Notes: generated by a model not told the origin, from the sequence alone. Counted from the stretch's first letter, positions 9,420 to 20,277 are shown. The stretch: 64,000 nt of DNA from Magnetospirillum fulvum MGU-K5 (GCF_000442515.1 NZ_AQPH01000006.1:1-64000); one strand, 5' to 3'. Made by a program: numbers and translations.

Positions 9420-10801
9420 TGGATGTCCCCCTCAGGCGCCGGGCGTTCGGCGTCTTCGCACAGGGACTGGACCATCTCGCGGAACACGTCGCCGCGATGC
9501 TCGAACGATTTGAACTGGTCCCACGAGGCGCAGGCGGGCGACAGCAGCACCACCGAACCGGGCTGGGCGGTCCGCTGGGCCAGATCGACCGCGACTCCCA
9601 ATTCGCCGCAGCAGGTATAGGGCACCTTGCCCGCCAGGGTGCGGACGAACGCCTCGGTCGATTCGCCGATCAGATAAGCGTGGGCGATGCGGGGGAAATA
9701 GGGGGCCAGCGCGTCGATGCCGCCTTCCTTGGGCCGTCCGCCGACGATCCAATGGATCGTGTCGTGGCAGACCAGGGCCTTTTCGGTGGCGTCGGCGTTG
9801 GTCGCCTTGGAATCGTTGATCCAGGTGACACCGTCACGCTCGGCGACCAGTTCCTGGCGATGGGCCAAACCGGGATAGCTGGCCAGCGCGGCAATGATCG
9901 TCTCGGGCGGCACGCCCTCGGCGCGGGCGACGGCATAGGCGGCGCAGACATTCTGCCAATTATGGCGGCCGGGCAGGCGGGGGAAGCGCCGAAGGTCGGC
10001 GACCGGCACCCCATTGTCGAGCAGCACCCCGTCGGGGGCCGACACGCCCTGGGCCAGCGCGGCCAGAACCGAAATCCGCACGACCCGCAAGCCTTGTCCG
10101 CTCAATTCATCGGCAATCGCCCGGCAGGGCTCGTCATCGACGGCGACGACCGCCGTTCCGCCCGGCACCAGATAATCGAACAATTTGCGTTTGGCGGCGA
10201 TATAGCCCGCCATCCCACCATGACGGCCGAGATGGTCCGGGGTGATGTTGAGCAGCGCCGCCGCTTTCAGCGCCAGCCCATCGGACAGTTCCAACTGATA
10301 GGACGACAGTTCCAGAACGATGCTGCCGCCCTCGGGCAGGTCGGCCAGATCGAGCGCGGCGGTGCCGAGATTACCCCCGGCGGCGGTCGGCCTGCCTGCT
10401 TCGGCCAGCAGATGGGCCAGCAGGGTGGTGGTGGTCGATTTGCCGTTGGTGCCGCTGATGGCGACAAAGCGGGCGTCGGGGCGGGCGCGGGCGAGCAGGG
10501 CGACATCGCACACGACAGGAATCCCGGCGGCGCGGGCGGCCTCGGCCAGCGGATGCGGTTTGGGGTGAGTGTGGGGGATGCCAGGGCTCCACACCACCAG
10601 ATCGGCGGTGACGCGTCCGTCCTGAAGCGGGTTCGCCACCGGAATCCCGGTGGCGGCGGCGGTGCGGCGGGCGGACTCGTCATCGTCCCAGGCCAGCAGG
10701 GTTGCCCCACCAGCCAAAAGCGCGCGCGCGGTGGCGGTGCCGGATTTCCCCAGCCCCATCACCGCGACGGTCTTTCCCTTCAGGAAGGTGACCCCGATCA
10801 T
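9416..10801 (-). CDS. murD: UDP-N-acetylmuramoyl-L-alanine--D-glutamate ligase
   Basis: MurD adds D-Glu to UDP-MurNAc-L-Ala. The product is 461 aa. It shows the N-terminal nucleotide-sugar fold (VAVMGLGKSGTATA), the P-loop SGTNGKSTTTTLLAH, NITPDHLGRHGGM, and the late motif NDSKATNADATEKAL. It lies between mraY (7-nt gap) and ftsW (overlap) in the minus-strand operon. Confidence 0.96.
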   Translation of the reverse strand: MIGVTFLKGKTVAVMGLGKSGTATARALLAGGATLLAWDDDESARRTAAATGIPVANPLQDGRVTADLVVWSPGIPHTHPKPHPLAEAARAAGIPVVCDVALLARARPDARFVAISGTNGKSTTTTLLAHLLAEAGRPTAAGGNLGTAALDLADLPEGGSIVLELSSYQLELSDGLALKAAALLNITPDHLGRHGGMAGYIAAKRKLFDYLVPGGTAVVAVDDEPCRAIADELSGQGLRVVRISVLAALAQGVSAPDGVLLDNGVPVADLRRFPRLPGRHNWQNVCAAYAVARAEGVPPETIIAALASYPGLAHRQELVAERDGVTWINDSKATNADATEKALVCHDTIHWIVGGRPKEGGIDALAPYFPRIAHAYLIGESTEAFVRTLAGKVPYTCCGELGVAVDLAQRTAQPGSVVLLSPACASWDQFKSFEHRGDVFREMVQSLCEDAERPAPEGDIQ

Positions 10802-10808
10802 CCTCGCC

Positions 10809-11897
10809 TCATCGCAACTTCAACGTCGACAGCCCGGCCAGCGCCAGGATGGTGGCGATGATCCAGAAGCGGATCACCACCGTCGGCTCGGCCCAGCCTT
10901 TTTTCTCGAAATGATGGTGGAGCGGTGCCATCCGGAATACCCGCTTGCCGGTCAGCTTGTACGAGGTGACCTGGACGATCACCGAGACCGTCTCCAGCAC
11001 GAACAGACCCCCGACGATCCCCAGCACCAGTTCGTGCTTGGTCACCAGCGCCACCGCGCCCAGCGCGCCGCCCAGCGCCAACGAGCCGGTATCGCCCATG
11101 AACACCATCGCGGGCGGGGCGTTGAACCACAGGAAGCCCAGCCCGGCGCCGACCAGCGCACCGCAGAACACCGCCAGTTCGCCCGAGCCGGGGACGTAAT
11201 GGATCTGGAGATAATTGGCAAACACGGCATGGCCGACCAGATAGGCGATCACCGCGAAAACACCCGACGCGATCATCACCGGGACGATCGCCAGCCCGTC
11301 CAGACCGTCGGTCAGGTTGACGGCGTTGCCCGCTCCCACCACCACGAACACGGCGAAGGGGAGATAGAACCACGACAATTGGACCAGCATCGTCTTGAAG
11401 AACGGCACCGCCAACGCGCCCGCCAGCGGCTCGCGTTGCAGCGAGAACACCCAATAGGCGGCGATCAGGGCGATCACGATCTCGCCGACCAGCTTCAGAC
11501 GGCCGGGCAGGCCCTTCGGGTTCTTCTTCGACACCTTGAGGTAATCGTCGAGAAAGCCGATCAGGCCATAGCCCAGCGTCACCAGCATCACGATCCAGAC
11601 ATAGGGCGAGCGCAGATCGGCCCACAACAGAGTCGAAACCGACAGCGCCATCAGAATCAGCAGGCCGCCCATCGTCGGCGTGCCCTTCTTGGTCAACAGG
11701 TGGCTTTCGGGCCCATCGGTGCGGATCGGCTGGCCCTGCTTCTGCCAGGTGCGCAGCCAGACGATCAGACGCGGGGCGAGCATGAACGAAACGATCAGCG
11801 CAGTCAGGGTCGCCCCGACCGTGCGGAAGGTGATGTATTTGAACAGATTGAAAACCGCAATCTGATCGGCCAGGGGATATAGAAAATTATATAGCAT
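10809..11897 (-). CDS. mraY: Phospho-N-acetylmuramoyl-pentapeptide transferase MraY
   Basis: MraY is the polytopic membrane enzyme that joins UDP-MurNAc-pentapeptide to undecaprenyl phosphate, giving lipid I. The product is 362 aa with about ten membrane segments. Conserved cytoplasmic loops carry [14 protein letters not shown], the aspartate pair in [25 protein letters not shown] and [15 protein letters not shown], then the histidine cluster [12 protein letters not shown]. The start overlaps the murF stop by 11 nt. Confidence 0.97.
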   Translation of the reverse strand: MLYNFLYPLADQIAVFNLFKYITFRTVGATLTALIVSFMLAPRLIVWLRTWQKQGQPIRTDGPESHLLTKKGTPTMGGLLILMALSVSTLLWADLRSPYVWIVMLVTLGYGLIGFLDDYLKVSKKNPKGLPGRLKLVGEIVIALIAAYWVFSLQREPLAGALAVPFFKTMLVQLSWFYLPFAVFVVVGAGNAVNLTDGLDGLAIVPVMIASGVFAVIAYLVGHAVFANYLQIHYVPGSGELAVFCGALVGAGLGFLWFNAPPAMVFMGDTGSLALGGALGAVALVTKHELVLGIVGGLFVLETVSVIVQVTSYKLTGKRVFRMAPLHHHFEKKGWAEPTVVIRFWIIATILALAGLSTLKLR

Positions 11898-13305
11898 CTT
11901 GCCCTGGCACCCTTTCCGTCAGAGCTTGAACGACACGGTTCATGCGGCTACCCGCCGAACCTTTGACCATCACCACATCACCGGGGCGCAAGCCCTCCAG
12001 CACCAGCGGGATCACTGCTTCGGCCGAATCGGCATGGCCGCCGCGACGCGCAACGTCGAGCGCCCGATGCAGATGACTCATCAGTGGCCCGGCGGTGTAC
12101 ACCAGATCGATGCCCCAGGTCTCGATCGCTTCCGCAAGGCCGACATGCAAAGCTGGTGAGTCTTCTCCCAATTCCAGCATGTCGCCCAACACCGCGATCC
12201 GCCGCGCGCCCTTGGCCGGGCGGGACGAGGCCAGGGTCGCGATCGCCGCCGCCATCGACACCGGCGAGGCGTTATAGCTTTCGTCGATCACTTCGATGTT
12301 GCCGCCGCCGAACGGCAGCCGCTTGCGCTGGCCGCGTCCCTTGGGCGCGGTCATCGCGCCGAGCGAGCGCGCCGCCCGGATCGGATCGGCCCCCAACGCC
12401 TCGGCGGCGAGCAGCACCGCCAGCGAGTTCAGCGCCCAATGCTGACCGGGCACGCCGACCCGATAGGCCAGCGCCCGCTCGTCGATCAGGGCGAACACGG
12501 CGGTCGAGCCGGGATCGATGCCGCAATCGAGCAGCCGGGCGGTCGAGTCGATATGGTTGCCAAACGACCGGGTTTTGTGGCCCAGGATCGCGGCGGCCCC
12601 GGCCAGACGGTGGTAATGGCGGTTGTCGCGGGGCAGCACCGCAATCCCGCCGGGTTCAAGCCCGCTCAGGATTTCGGCCTTGGCGTCGGCGATCTCTTCG
12701 GTCGAGCCGAAAAATTCGAGATGGACCGCCTCGACGGCGGTGATGATCGCGACATGGGGGCGGACCAGTGCCGACAGCGGCGTCAGTTCGCCCGGATGGT
12801 TCATCCCCAGTTCGAACACGGCAAAGGCGGCGTCGCGCGGCATCCGGGCCAGCGACAGCGGCACGCCGTAATGATTGTTGAGGTTGCCCGCCGTGGTGTG
12901 GGTCGGCCCCAATTCGGCCAGGGCCAGCCCCAGCATTTCCTTGGTCCCGGTCTTGCCGACGCTGCCGGTGATCGCGGCGATCCGGGCATTGGAGCGGGCG
13001 CGGGCGGCCCGGCCCAGCGCGGTCAGGGCGGCGGTGGTATCGGCGACCAGCAGCAATGGCGCGTTTTCGGCGATCCCCTCGGGGCGACGCGAGACGATCG
13101 CGGCGGCGGCTCCGGCTTCCAGGGCGGCGGCAACATGATCGTGGCCGTCATGAACCGGACCGGCCAGGGCGACGAACAGGTCGCCGTGACGGATAGAGCG
13201 GCTGTCGATCGAGACGCCGAAGGCAAGCCAGCCGGGGCCGGTCGCGGTGCCCGAGGTCGCCTCGGCGGCTTCGGCGCTGGTCCATAGCGGCAGGTCGGCC
13301 CCCAT
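11887..13305 (-). CDS. murF: UDP-MurNAc-tripeptide--D-Ala-D-Ala ligase MurF (in frame with murE)
   Basis: MurF adds D-Ala-D-Ala to UDP-MurNAc-tripeptide, completing the pentapeptide. The domain spans about 472 aa from ATG 13305. It has the N-terminal domain ([19 protein letters not shown]), the P-loop [17 protein letters not shown], the [12 protein letters not shown] motif and [16 protein letters not shown]. No stop codon separates it from murE upstream, so as written it is the C-terminal half of one reading frame. No clear Shine-Dalgarno sequence precedes ATG 13305. Either a true MurE-MurF fusion or a lost base near 13312-13330 could explain this. Confidence 0.93.
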   Translation of the reverse strand: MGADLPLWTSAEAAEATSGTATGPGWLAFGVSIDSRSIRHGDLFVALAGPVHDGHDHVAAALEAGAAAAIVSRRPEGIAENAPLLLVADTTAALTALGRAARARSNARIAAITGSVGKTGTKEMLGLALAELGPTHTTAGNLNNHYGVPLSLARMPRDAAFAVFELGMNHPGELTPLSALVRPHVAIITAVEAVHLEFFGSTEEIADAKAEILSGLEPGGIAVLPRDNRHYHRLAGAAAILGHKTRSFGNHIDSTARLLDCGIDPGSTAVFALIDERALAYRVGVPGQHWALNSLAVLLAAEALGADPIRAARSLGAMTAPKGRGQRKRLPFGGGNIEVIDESYNASPVSMAAAIATLASSRPAKGARRIAVLGDMLELGEDSPALHVGLAEAIETWGIDLVYTAGPLMSHLHRALDVARRGGHADSAEAVIPLVLEGLRPGDVVMVKGSAGSRMNRVVQALTERVPGQDAI

Positions 13306-14754
13306 ATGACCGTCAGCGGCGGCGACGGCGGCGCGGGCTTCGGCGCAATCGTCGAACGGCAGCACGGATTCGCCGACGATCTGGCCGGTTTCGTGTCCCT
13401 TGCCCGCGATCACCAGCACGTCGCCCGACCCCAGACCGGCAATCGCGGTGCGGATCGCGGCGTGGCGGTCGCCGATCTCGACCCCACCCAGGCAGCCGCC
13501 CAGGATCGCGGCGCGGATCGCGGCGGGGGATTCGTCGCGGGGATTATCGTCGGTGATGATCGCGGCGTCGGCCAACCGCCCGGCAATCGAGCCCATCAAT
13601 CCGCGCTTGCCCGGATCGCGGTTGCCGCCGCAGCCGAACAGCGCCACCAGCCGGCCCGAGGCATGGGGCTTCAACGCCCGCAACACGGTTTCCAGCGCGT
13701 CGGGGGTGTGGGCGTAATCGACAAAAATCGCGGCGCCGTTGGCGCGTTCGGCCACCCGCTGCAACCGCCCCGGCACGCCCTCCAGATGCTCCAGCGCGGC
13801 CAGGGCGCGGTCGGCATCCTCGCCGATCCCGATCGCCAGCCCCAGTGCCGACAGCGCGTTATGGGCCTGGAACCGTCCCGCCAGCGGCAGGGCGACCGAA
13901 ACATCGCGGCCGAACAGGGTCAGGTGCAAATCCTGGCCATTGGGGGTCGGCTTGGCCTCGATCAGGCGGATGTCGTTGCCGGCAGCACCGGTGGTGATCA
14001 GGCGGCGGCCATGCCGGGTAGCGGCGTCGGCGAAATAGGGCGACCAGTCGCTGTCCATGTCGATGACAGCGACACTGTCGCCATGGAGTAACTCGCTGAA
14101 CAATCGCCGCTTCGCCGCCGCATAGGCTTCCATGTCGCGGTGATAATCAAGATGGTCGCGGGTCAGATTGGTGAAGGCGGCGGCTTTCAGCGCCACTCCG
14201 TCCAGACGCTCCTGATCAAGCCCGTGACTCGACGCCTCCAGACTGGCATGGGTGACACCCATCCCGGCCAGCTTGGCCAGGATCGCGTGCAGCGCGACCG
14301 GGTCGGGGGTGGTCAGCCCGCCCTGATTGTCCCACCCCTCGGCGATCACGCCCAAGGTGCCGATCGCGGCGGCGCGATGGCCCAACGTCCCCATGATCTG
14401 GCGGAAGAACCAGGCGGTCGAGGTCTTGCCGTTGGTGCCGGTCACCGCCACCATCGTCTCGGGCTGGGCACCGGCAAAGGCGGCGGCCAGCAGGGCAAGA
14501 CGGCGGCGCGGATGCGGGGCGTGGATCAGCGCGACCGAGTCTGGCAATCCGTCAACGATGCTGCCATCGGGCACCAAGATCGCCACCGCCCCCGCGGCCA
14601 GCGCGGCCGGGATGAAGGTGCGCCCGTCATTGCGGCTACCGGGCAGGGCGGCAAACAGAAAGCCGGGGCGGACCTGACGCGAATCGGCGGTCAGCCCGGT
14701 GATGATGGGATCGGGGCCGGTATGGCTGGGAAGCAGATCAGTCAACCGCGGCAA
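13306..14754 (-). CDS. murE: UDP-MurNAc-L-Ala-D-Glu--meso-DAP ligase MurE (open into murF and back into ftsI)
   Basis: MurE adds the third stem-peptide residue. The motif DNPRDESP matches the DNPR signature of meso-diaminopimelate-specific enzymes. The P-loop is TGTNGKTSTAWFFRQ, and GLTADSRQVRPGFLFAAL opens the N-terminal domain. The C-terminal domain ends near GKGHETGQIVGESVLPFDD. A TTG at 14754 preceded by GGGAGG (8 nt) is the likely start. The frame is open upstream into the ftsI tail and downstream into murF. The MurE part is about 483 aa, the usual size. Confidence 0.93.
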
Positions 14755-16520
14755 CGTCGTGCCCTCCCGTCTGGGTGGTGGCGGTGGCAGGGCGTCCGTC
14801 GCGGGTGCGATCGGCGACCGGTTGGGGGGAGCGACCGGCTTGGGCATCAGCCCCAGCAACGGCGCAATCTGGGCGATGATCCGACCGGCCGAGGGGGCGG
14901 CGGTCCAGCCGGCGGCGATGAACCCATAGGTCTCTCGCGTCGATTGCGGCTCGTCGACCATCACCAGGACGACATAGCGGGGATCGTCCATCGGGAAGGC
15001 GGCGATGAACGAGGACAACACCGCCTTACGACGGTATCCGCCATGGCCGACCTTTTCGGCGGTGCCGGTCTTGCCGCCGACATCGTAACCGGGGACGTTG
15101 GCTTTCTTGCCGGTGCCTTCGGTCACCACCATCCGCATCAGGTCGCGGATCTGGGCCGAGGTCTTGGGCTTGATCACCCGGACGCCGGGAATTTGCTCGT
15201 CGGGCGCGTGGGCGATCAGGGTGGGATTGCGGTACTCGCCGCCATTGACCAGCGCGGCGGTGCCAGCCAGCAATTGCAGCGGCGTCACCGACAGGCCATG
15301 GCCGAACGAGATCGTGATCGTGTTGATCTCGCGCCAGGGATTGGGGACCAGCGGCGCGCCGACCTCGGGCAGTTCAATCGCCGGGGGGCCAACATCCCGA
15401 TCCGGGCCATAAAGGCGCGCTGGGCCTCGGTGCCGACCTCCAGCGCCATCCGCGCCGAGCCGATGTTCGAGGAATGGATCAGGATTTCCGGGACGCTCAT
15501 CCAACGGTTCTGAGCGTGGTCGTCGTGGATGACGTGCCCGGCGAACACCAGCGGCTTGGTGGCATCAAAGCTGCTGGTGACATTGATCCGGCCGCTGTCG
15601 AGCGCGACCGCCGTGTTGAACAGCTTGAAGGTCGAGCCCATTTCGTACGCGCCCTTGGTGGCGCGGTTGAACAAGGCGGGATCGGTCCCCGGCGGCGGGT
15701 CGTTGGGGTCGAAATCGGGCAGGCTGACCATCGCCAGCAATTCGCCCGAACGGGCATCCATCACCATTCCGGTGGCGCCGATCGCCCGGAACTCGGCTAC
15801 GGCGCGGGCCAGTTCGTCGCGAACGATGGTCTGGGCCCGGATGTCGATCGACAGCATCAGCGGCTCGCGGCTTTCGCGCAACGTGGTCTCGAACCGCTTT
15901 TCGATCCCGGCGATGCCGCTATTGTCGATGTCGGTCATGCCGACGACGTGGGCGAGCAGGCTGCCGTGGGGATAGATCCGGCTTTCGCCTTTTTCGAATT
16001 GCAGGCCGGGAATGCCCAGCGCGTTGACGTCCTGATGCTGGCGTGGCGTCAGGTTGCGGCGCAGATAGACGAACTGGCGCGAAGACGACAGCGCCGCCGC
16101 GGTTTCGGCGACGTCGAGTTCCGGCAAAATCTCGCACAGGCGGGCGGCGGCCTGTTCGACATCGACGCGGGCGGCGCGGATATCGTCGGGCCGGGCGAAC
16201 AGCGACACCGTCGGCAGCGACGACGCCAGCAGAACCCCGTTGCGATCGGTGATGTCGGCCCGTTCCATCTCGAGCCCATCGGTCCGGGCCTTGGCCTGTC
16301 CGCTTTGGCGCGCGGGCTGCTGGTCGAGCACCGAAACATCGACCAGCCGCACCACGATCACGCCAAAGATCGCCACGAACGCGAAGGCGGTCGCGATCAG
16401 GCGCGACCGCCCTGTTTCAAGTGCTTCGCTCCGCACGCCGTCAAGCCGGACAGCGATCCCCGCCTGGAGATCGTCGCCGGCGTGAAAACCGGGGCGGCGG
16501 CGCGATGGGAATAATCTCAT
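14738..16520 (-). CDS. ftsI: Septal transpeptidase FtsI/PBP3 (frameshifted)
   Basis: FtsI is the class B penicillin-binding protein that cross-links septal peptidoglycan with FtsW. It has a single N-terminal membrane anchor (about residues 40-60), a PBP dimerisation domain and a transpeptidase domain. The catalytic STFK has its Ser at 296, and SSN is at 350-352. The KTG box (GGKTGTAEKV) lies beyond a frameshift. The frame breaks after MLAP at about residue 379. Adding one G to the six-G run at 15383-15388 restores MLAPPAIELPEVGAPL. A second missing base in the six-G run at 14824-14829 would give a natural stop at 14738-14740, overlapping the murE start. Start ATG 16520 overlaps the ftsL stop. 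Confidence 0.92.
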
Positions 16521-17125
16521 CGGCCATCCCCGTCGAAGACCGGATCACCCTGAGCCAACGCGGGCGAGCGGATCACGATCGAATGCCCGCCGCCACGGGC
16601 GGGTTGCATGATCGGGGGTGGGGCGACGGTGGGGAGCGGCGGTGGCGGCGGGGCCGTAACCGCCGTTTCGGCGTGGGCCAGAACCGGCTCGGCGCGAGGA
16701 TGCGGCAAGGGTGCGGCCGGAACCGGACGCGGCGCGGGCTTCTCGGCCGGGCGGGCGGCGGCGGTGCGGATCAACGCCGCGTCCGACTTCAACACGGCGG
16801 GTTTGGGCCGGTTTTCGGCCAGCTTGGTCGGCTGAACCGGCAATCCGTCGCGCAGCACCGCGTCAAGCGACGCCATCTGGGTCGGCTGAACCGGATGCAT
16901 GCCGAGGTGACGCTCGGCCAGCGCCCGCAGCCGGGTGGGATCGTTGAGATAGGCCCATTCGGCCCGAAGGACGTGGACGCTTTCCTGATTGGCGCGGATT
17001 TCGGCGTTCAGCGCGGTCAGGCGGCGTTCCTGGTCCTTCACTTCATGTTTGACCAGGAACAGTCCGACGCCGATGCAGGCGGCCAGTCCGATCCAAAGAA
17101 CAGTTCCGAGGATGCCGCGTTTCAT
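16517..17125 (-). CDS. ftsL: FtsL-like cell division protein with long proline-rich tail
   Basis: This is a bitopic protein between rsmH and ftsI, the usual place of ftsL. A membrane segment ([20 protein letters not shown]) is followed by a coiled coil (residues about 28-60), then [20 protein letters not shown], a motif typical of alphaproteobacterial FtsL. Residues about 100-202 are Ala/Pro-rich and of low complexity, so the protein is roughly twice the usual length. ATG 17125 overlaps the rsmH stop. Function is inferred from topology and position; sequence conservation in this family is weak. Confidence 0.82.
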   Translation of the reverse strand: MKRGILGTVLWIGLAACIGVGLFLVKHEVKDQERRLTALNAEIRANQESVHVLRAEWAYLNDPTRLRALAERHLGMHPVQPTQMASLDAVLRDGLPVQPTKLAENRPKPAVLKSDAALIRTAAARPAEKPAPRPVPAAPLPHPRAEPVLAHAETAVTAPPPPPLPTVAPPPIMQPARGGGHSIVIRSPALAQGDPVFDGDGR

Positions 17126-18093
17126 GCTGCCCTCCCGGTCGTCTGAGGCCAAGCCGGCGCTTCGGTGCGGGCGGCAGCGCGCAGTCGCGCCGACCGGGCG
17201 CGGGGGTTGCGGGCCAACTCGTCCTCGCCGGGGCGGACGGCGCGGCGTTGAATCAGGGTGAAGCTGGGCCGAGGCCCGGCTCCGCCATGGGGAAGATGGC
17301 GCGACGGCAGGGCGGCGGCGCCCGAACGGTCGCGCAGGAAATCCTTAACGATCCGGTCTTCCAGCGAATGGAAGGTCACCACCACCAGCCGTCCGCCGGG
17401 GGCAAGCAGGCTCTCGGCGGCGGCGAGGCCGCGCTCCAGTTCGCCCAACTCGTCATTGACGGCGATCCGCAGCGCCTGGAAGGTGCGGGTGGCGGGGTCG
17501 ATCCCATCGGGATGGCGCGGCACCACCTTGCGCACCAGCGTCGCCAGTTCTCCGGTGCGGCGGAACGGCTGCTCCTTGCGGGCTTCGACGATGGCCCGGG
17601 CGATCCGGCGCGACAGCCGTTCTTCGCCATAGCGATACAGGATGTTGGCCAGATCGGCTTCGGGGGTGGTGTTGACGATGTCGGCGGCGTCGGGGCCCGA
17701 CCGTTCCATCCGCATGTCGAGCGGCCCGTCTTTCGAGAACGAGAAGCCGCGCTCGGCCTCGTCGATCTGCATCGACGACACACCGATATCAAGCACGATC
17801 CCGTCCAGCGTCCCGATGGCATCCTCGCCCAGCAGGCTGGCCATCTCGCCGAACCGGCCGGGGACAAAGGTGAAGCGGCCGGGATTTTCGGCCTCCAGCG
17901 CCTGTCCCCGTGCGGCGGCGGTGGGGTCGCGGTCGATTCCGCTCAGGTGGCAGCCGGGCGCGGCGGCGAGGATCGCCCGGCAATAGCCTCCGGCCCCGAA
18001 GGTCCCGTCGAGATAGCGGCCGCCGTCGCGCGGGTCGATCGCGGCGATCACCTCGGCCAGCAGGACGGGAAGATGGGGGGCGGCGGCGCTCAC
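17122..18093 (-). CDS. rsmH: 16S rRNA (cytosine-1402-N4)-methyltransferase RsmH
   Basis: RsmH (MraW) is the SAM-dependent enzyme that methylates C1402 of 16S rRNA in the ribosomal P site. The product is 323 aa. The SAM-binding start [15 protein letters not shown] and the family motifs [26 protein letters not shown] and [13 protein letters not shown] are all visible. It is the second gene of the dcw operon and its ATG overlaps the mraZ stop. Confidence 0.97.
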   Translation of the reverse strand: MSAAAPHLPVLLAEVIAAIDPRDGGRYLDGTFGAGGYCRAILAAAPGCHLSGIDRDPTAAARGQALEAENPGRFTFVPGRFGEMASLLGEDAIGTLDGIVLDIGVSSMQIDEAERGFSFSKDGPLDMRMERSGPDAADIVNTTPEADLANILYRYGEERLSRRIARAIVEARKEQPFRRTGELATLVRKVVPRHPDGIDPATRTFQALRIAVNDELGELERGLAAAESLLAPGGRLVVVTFHSLEDRIVKDFLRDRSGAAALPSRHLPHGGAGPRPSFTLIQRRAVRPGEDELARNPRARSARLRAAARTEAPAWPQTTGRAA

Positions 18094-18563
18094 GATGGGT
18101 CTCCGGAAACGGGGTGGGGTCGCAACGGCAGGGTCGGGCGGGTCTTCAGGGCACGGGCGCGGATATCGGCCTCGATCTCTCGATAGGTTTCGGGACGCCA
18201 GATCTGGAAGGTCCGGCCCTTACCGACGAAGGCGGCGGTCTCGTCCAGTCCGGCATGGGCAATCACGTCTTCGGGCAACAGGATGCGTCCTTCGGCATCC
18301 CATCCGAGTTGGCGCGCATCGGCAAAGATCAGCGCGCTCAGTTCTTCCTGTTCCGGGCTGAACAGGTCCAGGCTTTCGGCACTGGCCGACAACCGTTCCA
18401 TGAAATCGATGCCGCAGCCTTCGGCGCAGGCCTGGGTGAACGAGCGGTAGGTCACGATCCCCTGGAAGGACAACGAGGCCAGGGCAGAGCGGAACGGTGC
18501 CGGGACCGACACCCGGCCCTTGCGGTCGACCTTATTGACGAATGTGGAGAGGAACAGAGCCAC
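18090..18563 (-). CDS. mraZ: Transcriptional regulator MraZ
   Basis: MraZ is an AbrB-fold DNA-binding protein and the first gene of the dcw cluster; it represses its own operon in other bacteria. The product is 157 aa with two tandem SpoVT/AbrB-like repeats: [17 protein letters not shown] at the N-terminus and [20 protein letters not shown] in the second half. Its predicted operator lies about 100 nt upstream (18665-18709). Confidence 0.96.
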   Translation of the reverse strand: MALFLSTFVNKVDRKGRVSVPAPFRSALASLSFQGIVTYRSFTQACAEGCGIDFMERLSASAESLDLFSPEQEELSALIFADARQLGWDAEGRILLPEDVIAHAGLDETAAFVGKGRTFQIWRPETYREIEADIRARALKTRPTLPLRPHPVSGDPS

Positions 18564-18664
18564 CCTCGTCCGCCTTGTCCTGAGATTGCCCGAAAACCCA
18601 TGGGCGTTGACGTCGCCCTTTTGCCCGCAGCGTTACGGCACACGACTCCCCTGGTGTGGCCGAC

Positions 18665-18709
18665 TGGGTACTGATGGGATACCATGGGATGTCATGGGCG
18701 TCAATGGAA
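18665..18709 (+). promoter_or_regulatory. MraZ operator: five TGGGN-type boxes at 10-bp spacing
   Basis: Boxes lie at 18665 (TGGGT), 18675 (TGGGA), 18685 (TGGGA), 18695 (TGGGC) and 18705 (TGGAA). Starts are exactly 10 bp apart with 5-bp spacers. E. coli MraZ is known to bind TGGGN direct repeats separated by 5 nt upstream of its own gene. Here the boxes sit 100-145 bp upstream of the mraZ start. The helical phasing suggests one face of the DNA is bound by a multimeric MraZ ring. Confidence 0.85.
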
Positions 18710-18750
18710 TCAAATAGTAATGGCCCCCCACTTCGCCTGTTGTGGCAAGT

Positions 18751-18839
18751 TGTGCATAATTTTTTCGTAAAGTACTGTAAGAAATTGCTGTAAATGCATG
18801 ATTTGGCCGGAGAATCGGCCTTCCCAGCCCTGTGGATAG
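18751..18839. promoter_or_regulatory. AT-rich dcw upstream region with two DnaA-box-like sites
   Basis: TGTGCATAA at 18751-18759 is an exact match to the inverse of TTATNCACA. TGTGGATAG at 18831-18839 differs from the consensus at one position. Between them lies an unusually AT-rich stretch (18751-18800), where the dcw promoter probably sits. GANTC sites, the CcrM methylation target in alphaproteobacteria, occur nearby (GAATC at about 18706 and 18812). No single -35/-10 pair is convincing. Confidence 0.5.
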
Positions 18840-18900
18840 GCGATTTGGGAGGGGTAACGGGCCAGGAAAAAGTAGGGGGAACACCGGATCAAAGCCGGTC

Positions 18901-18923
18901 AAACCGCTCCCCGATTGCGGTTT
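18901..18923 (-). terminator. Hairpin beyond the rnpB 3' end
   Basis: A perfect 7-bp inverted repeat (AAACCGC/GCGGTTT) with a 9-nt loop lies about 25 nt beyond the predicted rnpB 3' end. On the rnpB strand it is not followed by a T tract. It is a plausible but weak terminator for rnpB. Confidence 0.35.
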
Positions 18924-18948
18924 TATCATGGTGGCGAAACAGAGGAGG

Positions 18949-19375
<427 letters not shown>

Positions 19376-19542
19376 GCGCACCATAAACCGGGCGGACGCC
19401 GCTGTCACGGGGCGAAAATGGGCAGAGGAGGGATTGTGCCGGGACGCCCCTTAAAGGAGGAGAGGGGCGTGCGGCGCGCCGGGCACGAGGCCGAAGCCGA
19501 GCGCGGGGTGGACGGGTCCGGATGGAGGGGCTGATCGGACTC

Positions 19543-20277
19543 TTAACCGAACAATTTGTCGATTTCGTCTTGGGAAATGCCCTTGTTTTCCAGCTGAGGA
19601 CCATTCAGCAACTTGGAATCGTCGTCGCGATGTTCTTCGATAATCTTGGGGGAGACGTCGGCGATATTGTCCGGACCCCAAATATCGATCATCGCGTTGA
19701 TCCGGGCCTCGACATATTTCAGGGTTTTGACGACCTTGGTGATCCGCTGGCCGGTAATATCCTGAAAGTTGCAGGCTTCGAAGATGGTGCCGATTGTCTC
19801 GCTGATATCCTCGACCAGACGGCTGACATAGGAATCGGTGGCGTGGGCCTGAATCTCGCGGCCGATCGCTTCGATCCGCTCCGAGGCTTCGAGAATCTGT
19901 TCGGTGGCCCGTTCGGTCGAGGAAACGATCGCGTCGAGTTCGAAGGTTACCGAAATCAGGCGGTCTTCGTCGGCATCCTTGGGCTTGAGGGCGGCGATCT
20001 CGGCCTTGGTATGTTCGATGCAGACGGCAAGCGCGCGCAGCTCGGTCTTCAGCATCGAGACTTCGGCGGCCTTCTGCGGGATCGTATCCTCGATGATCGC
20101 GGCGGCGGTGCTGACCGGAAGCTCGCCATGACGGATCAGGGCTTCCAATCCCTTCAAATCGTCCTTCAGATCCCGGATCGCCTTCATCACCTCGCTGGAG
20201 TGAGGCGAAAGGGCAGGATCGCCGCGCTGCTGGAGCTTCTTGATCTCGGCGGTGAACAACTTGCGATCATTCGTCAT
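19543..20277 (-). CDS. cheZ: Chemotaxis phosphatase CheZ
   Basis: CheZ dephosphorylates CheY-P and so resets flagellar switching. The product is 244 aa, mostly helical. The catalytic helix reads ACNFQDITGQRITKVV, where the Asp and Gln correspond to the CheZ catalytic pair. The C-terminus (GISQDEIDKLFG) is the CheY-binding helix of the family. ATG 20277 (MTNDRKLF) is preferred over an in-frame ATG at 20295. The gene stands alone, next to flagellar genes rather than in a che operon. Confidence 0.9.
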   Translation of the reverse strand: MTNDRKLFTAEIKKLQQRGDPALSPHSSEVMKAIRDLKDDLKGLEALIRHGELPVSTAAAIIEDTIPQKAAEVSMLKTELRALAVCIEHTKAEIAALKPKDADEDRLISVTFELDAIVSSTERATEQILEASERIEAIGREIQAHATDSYVSRLVEDISETIGTIFEACNFQDITGQRITKVVKTLKYVEARINAMIDIWGPDNIADVSPKIIEEHRDDDSKLLNGPQLENKGISQDEIDKLFG

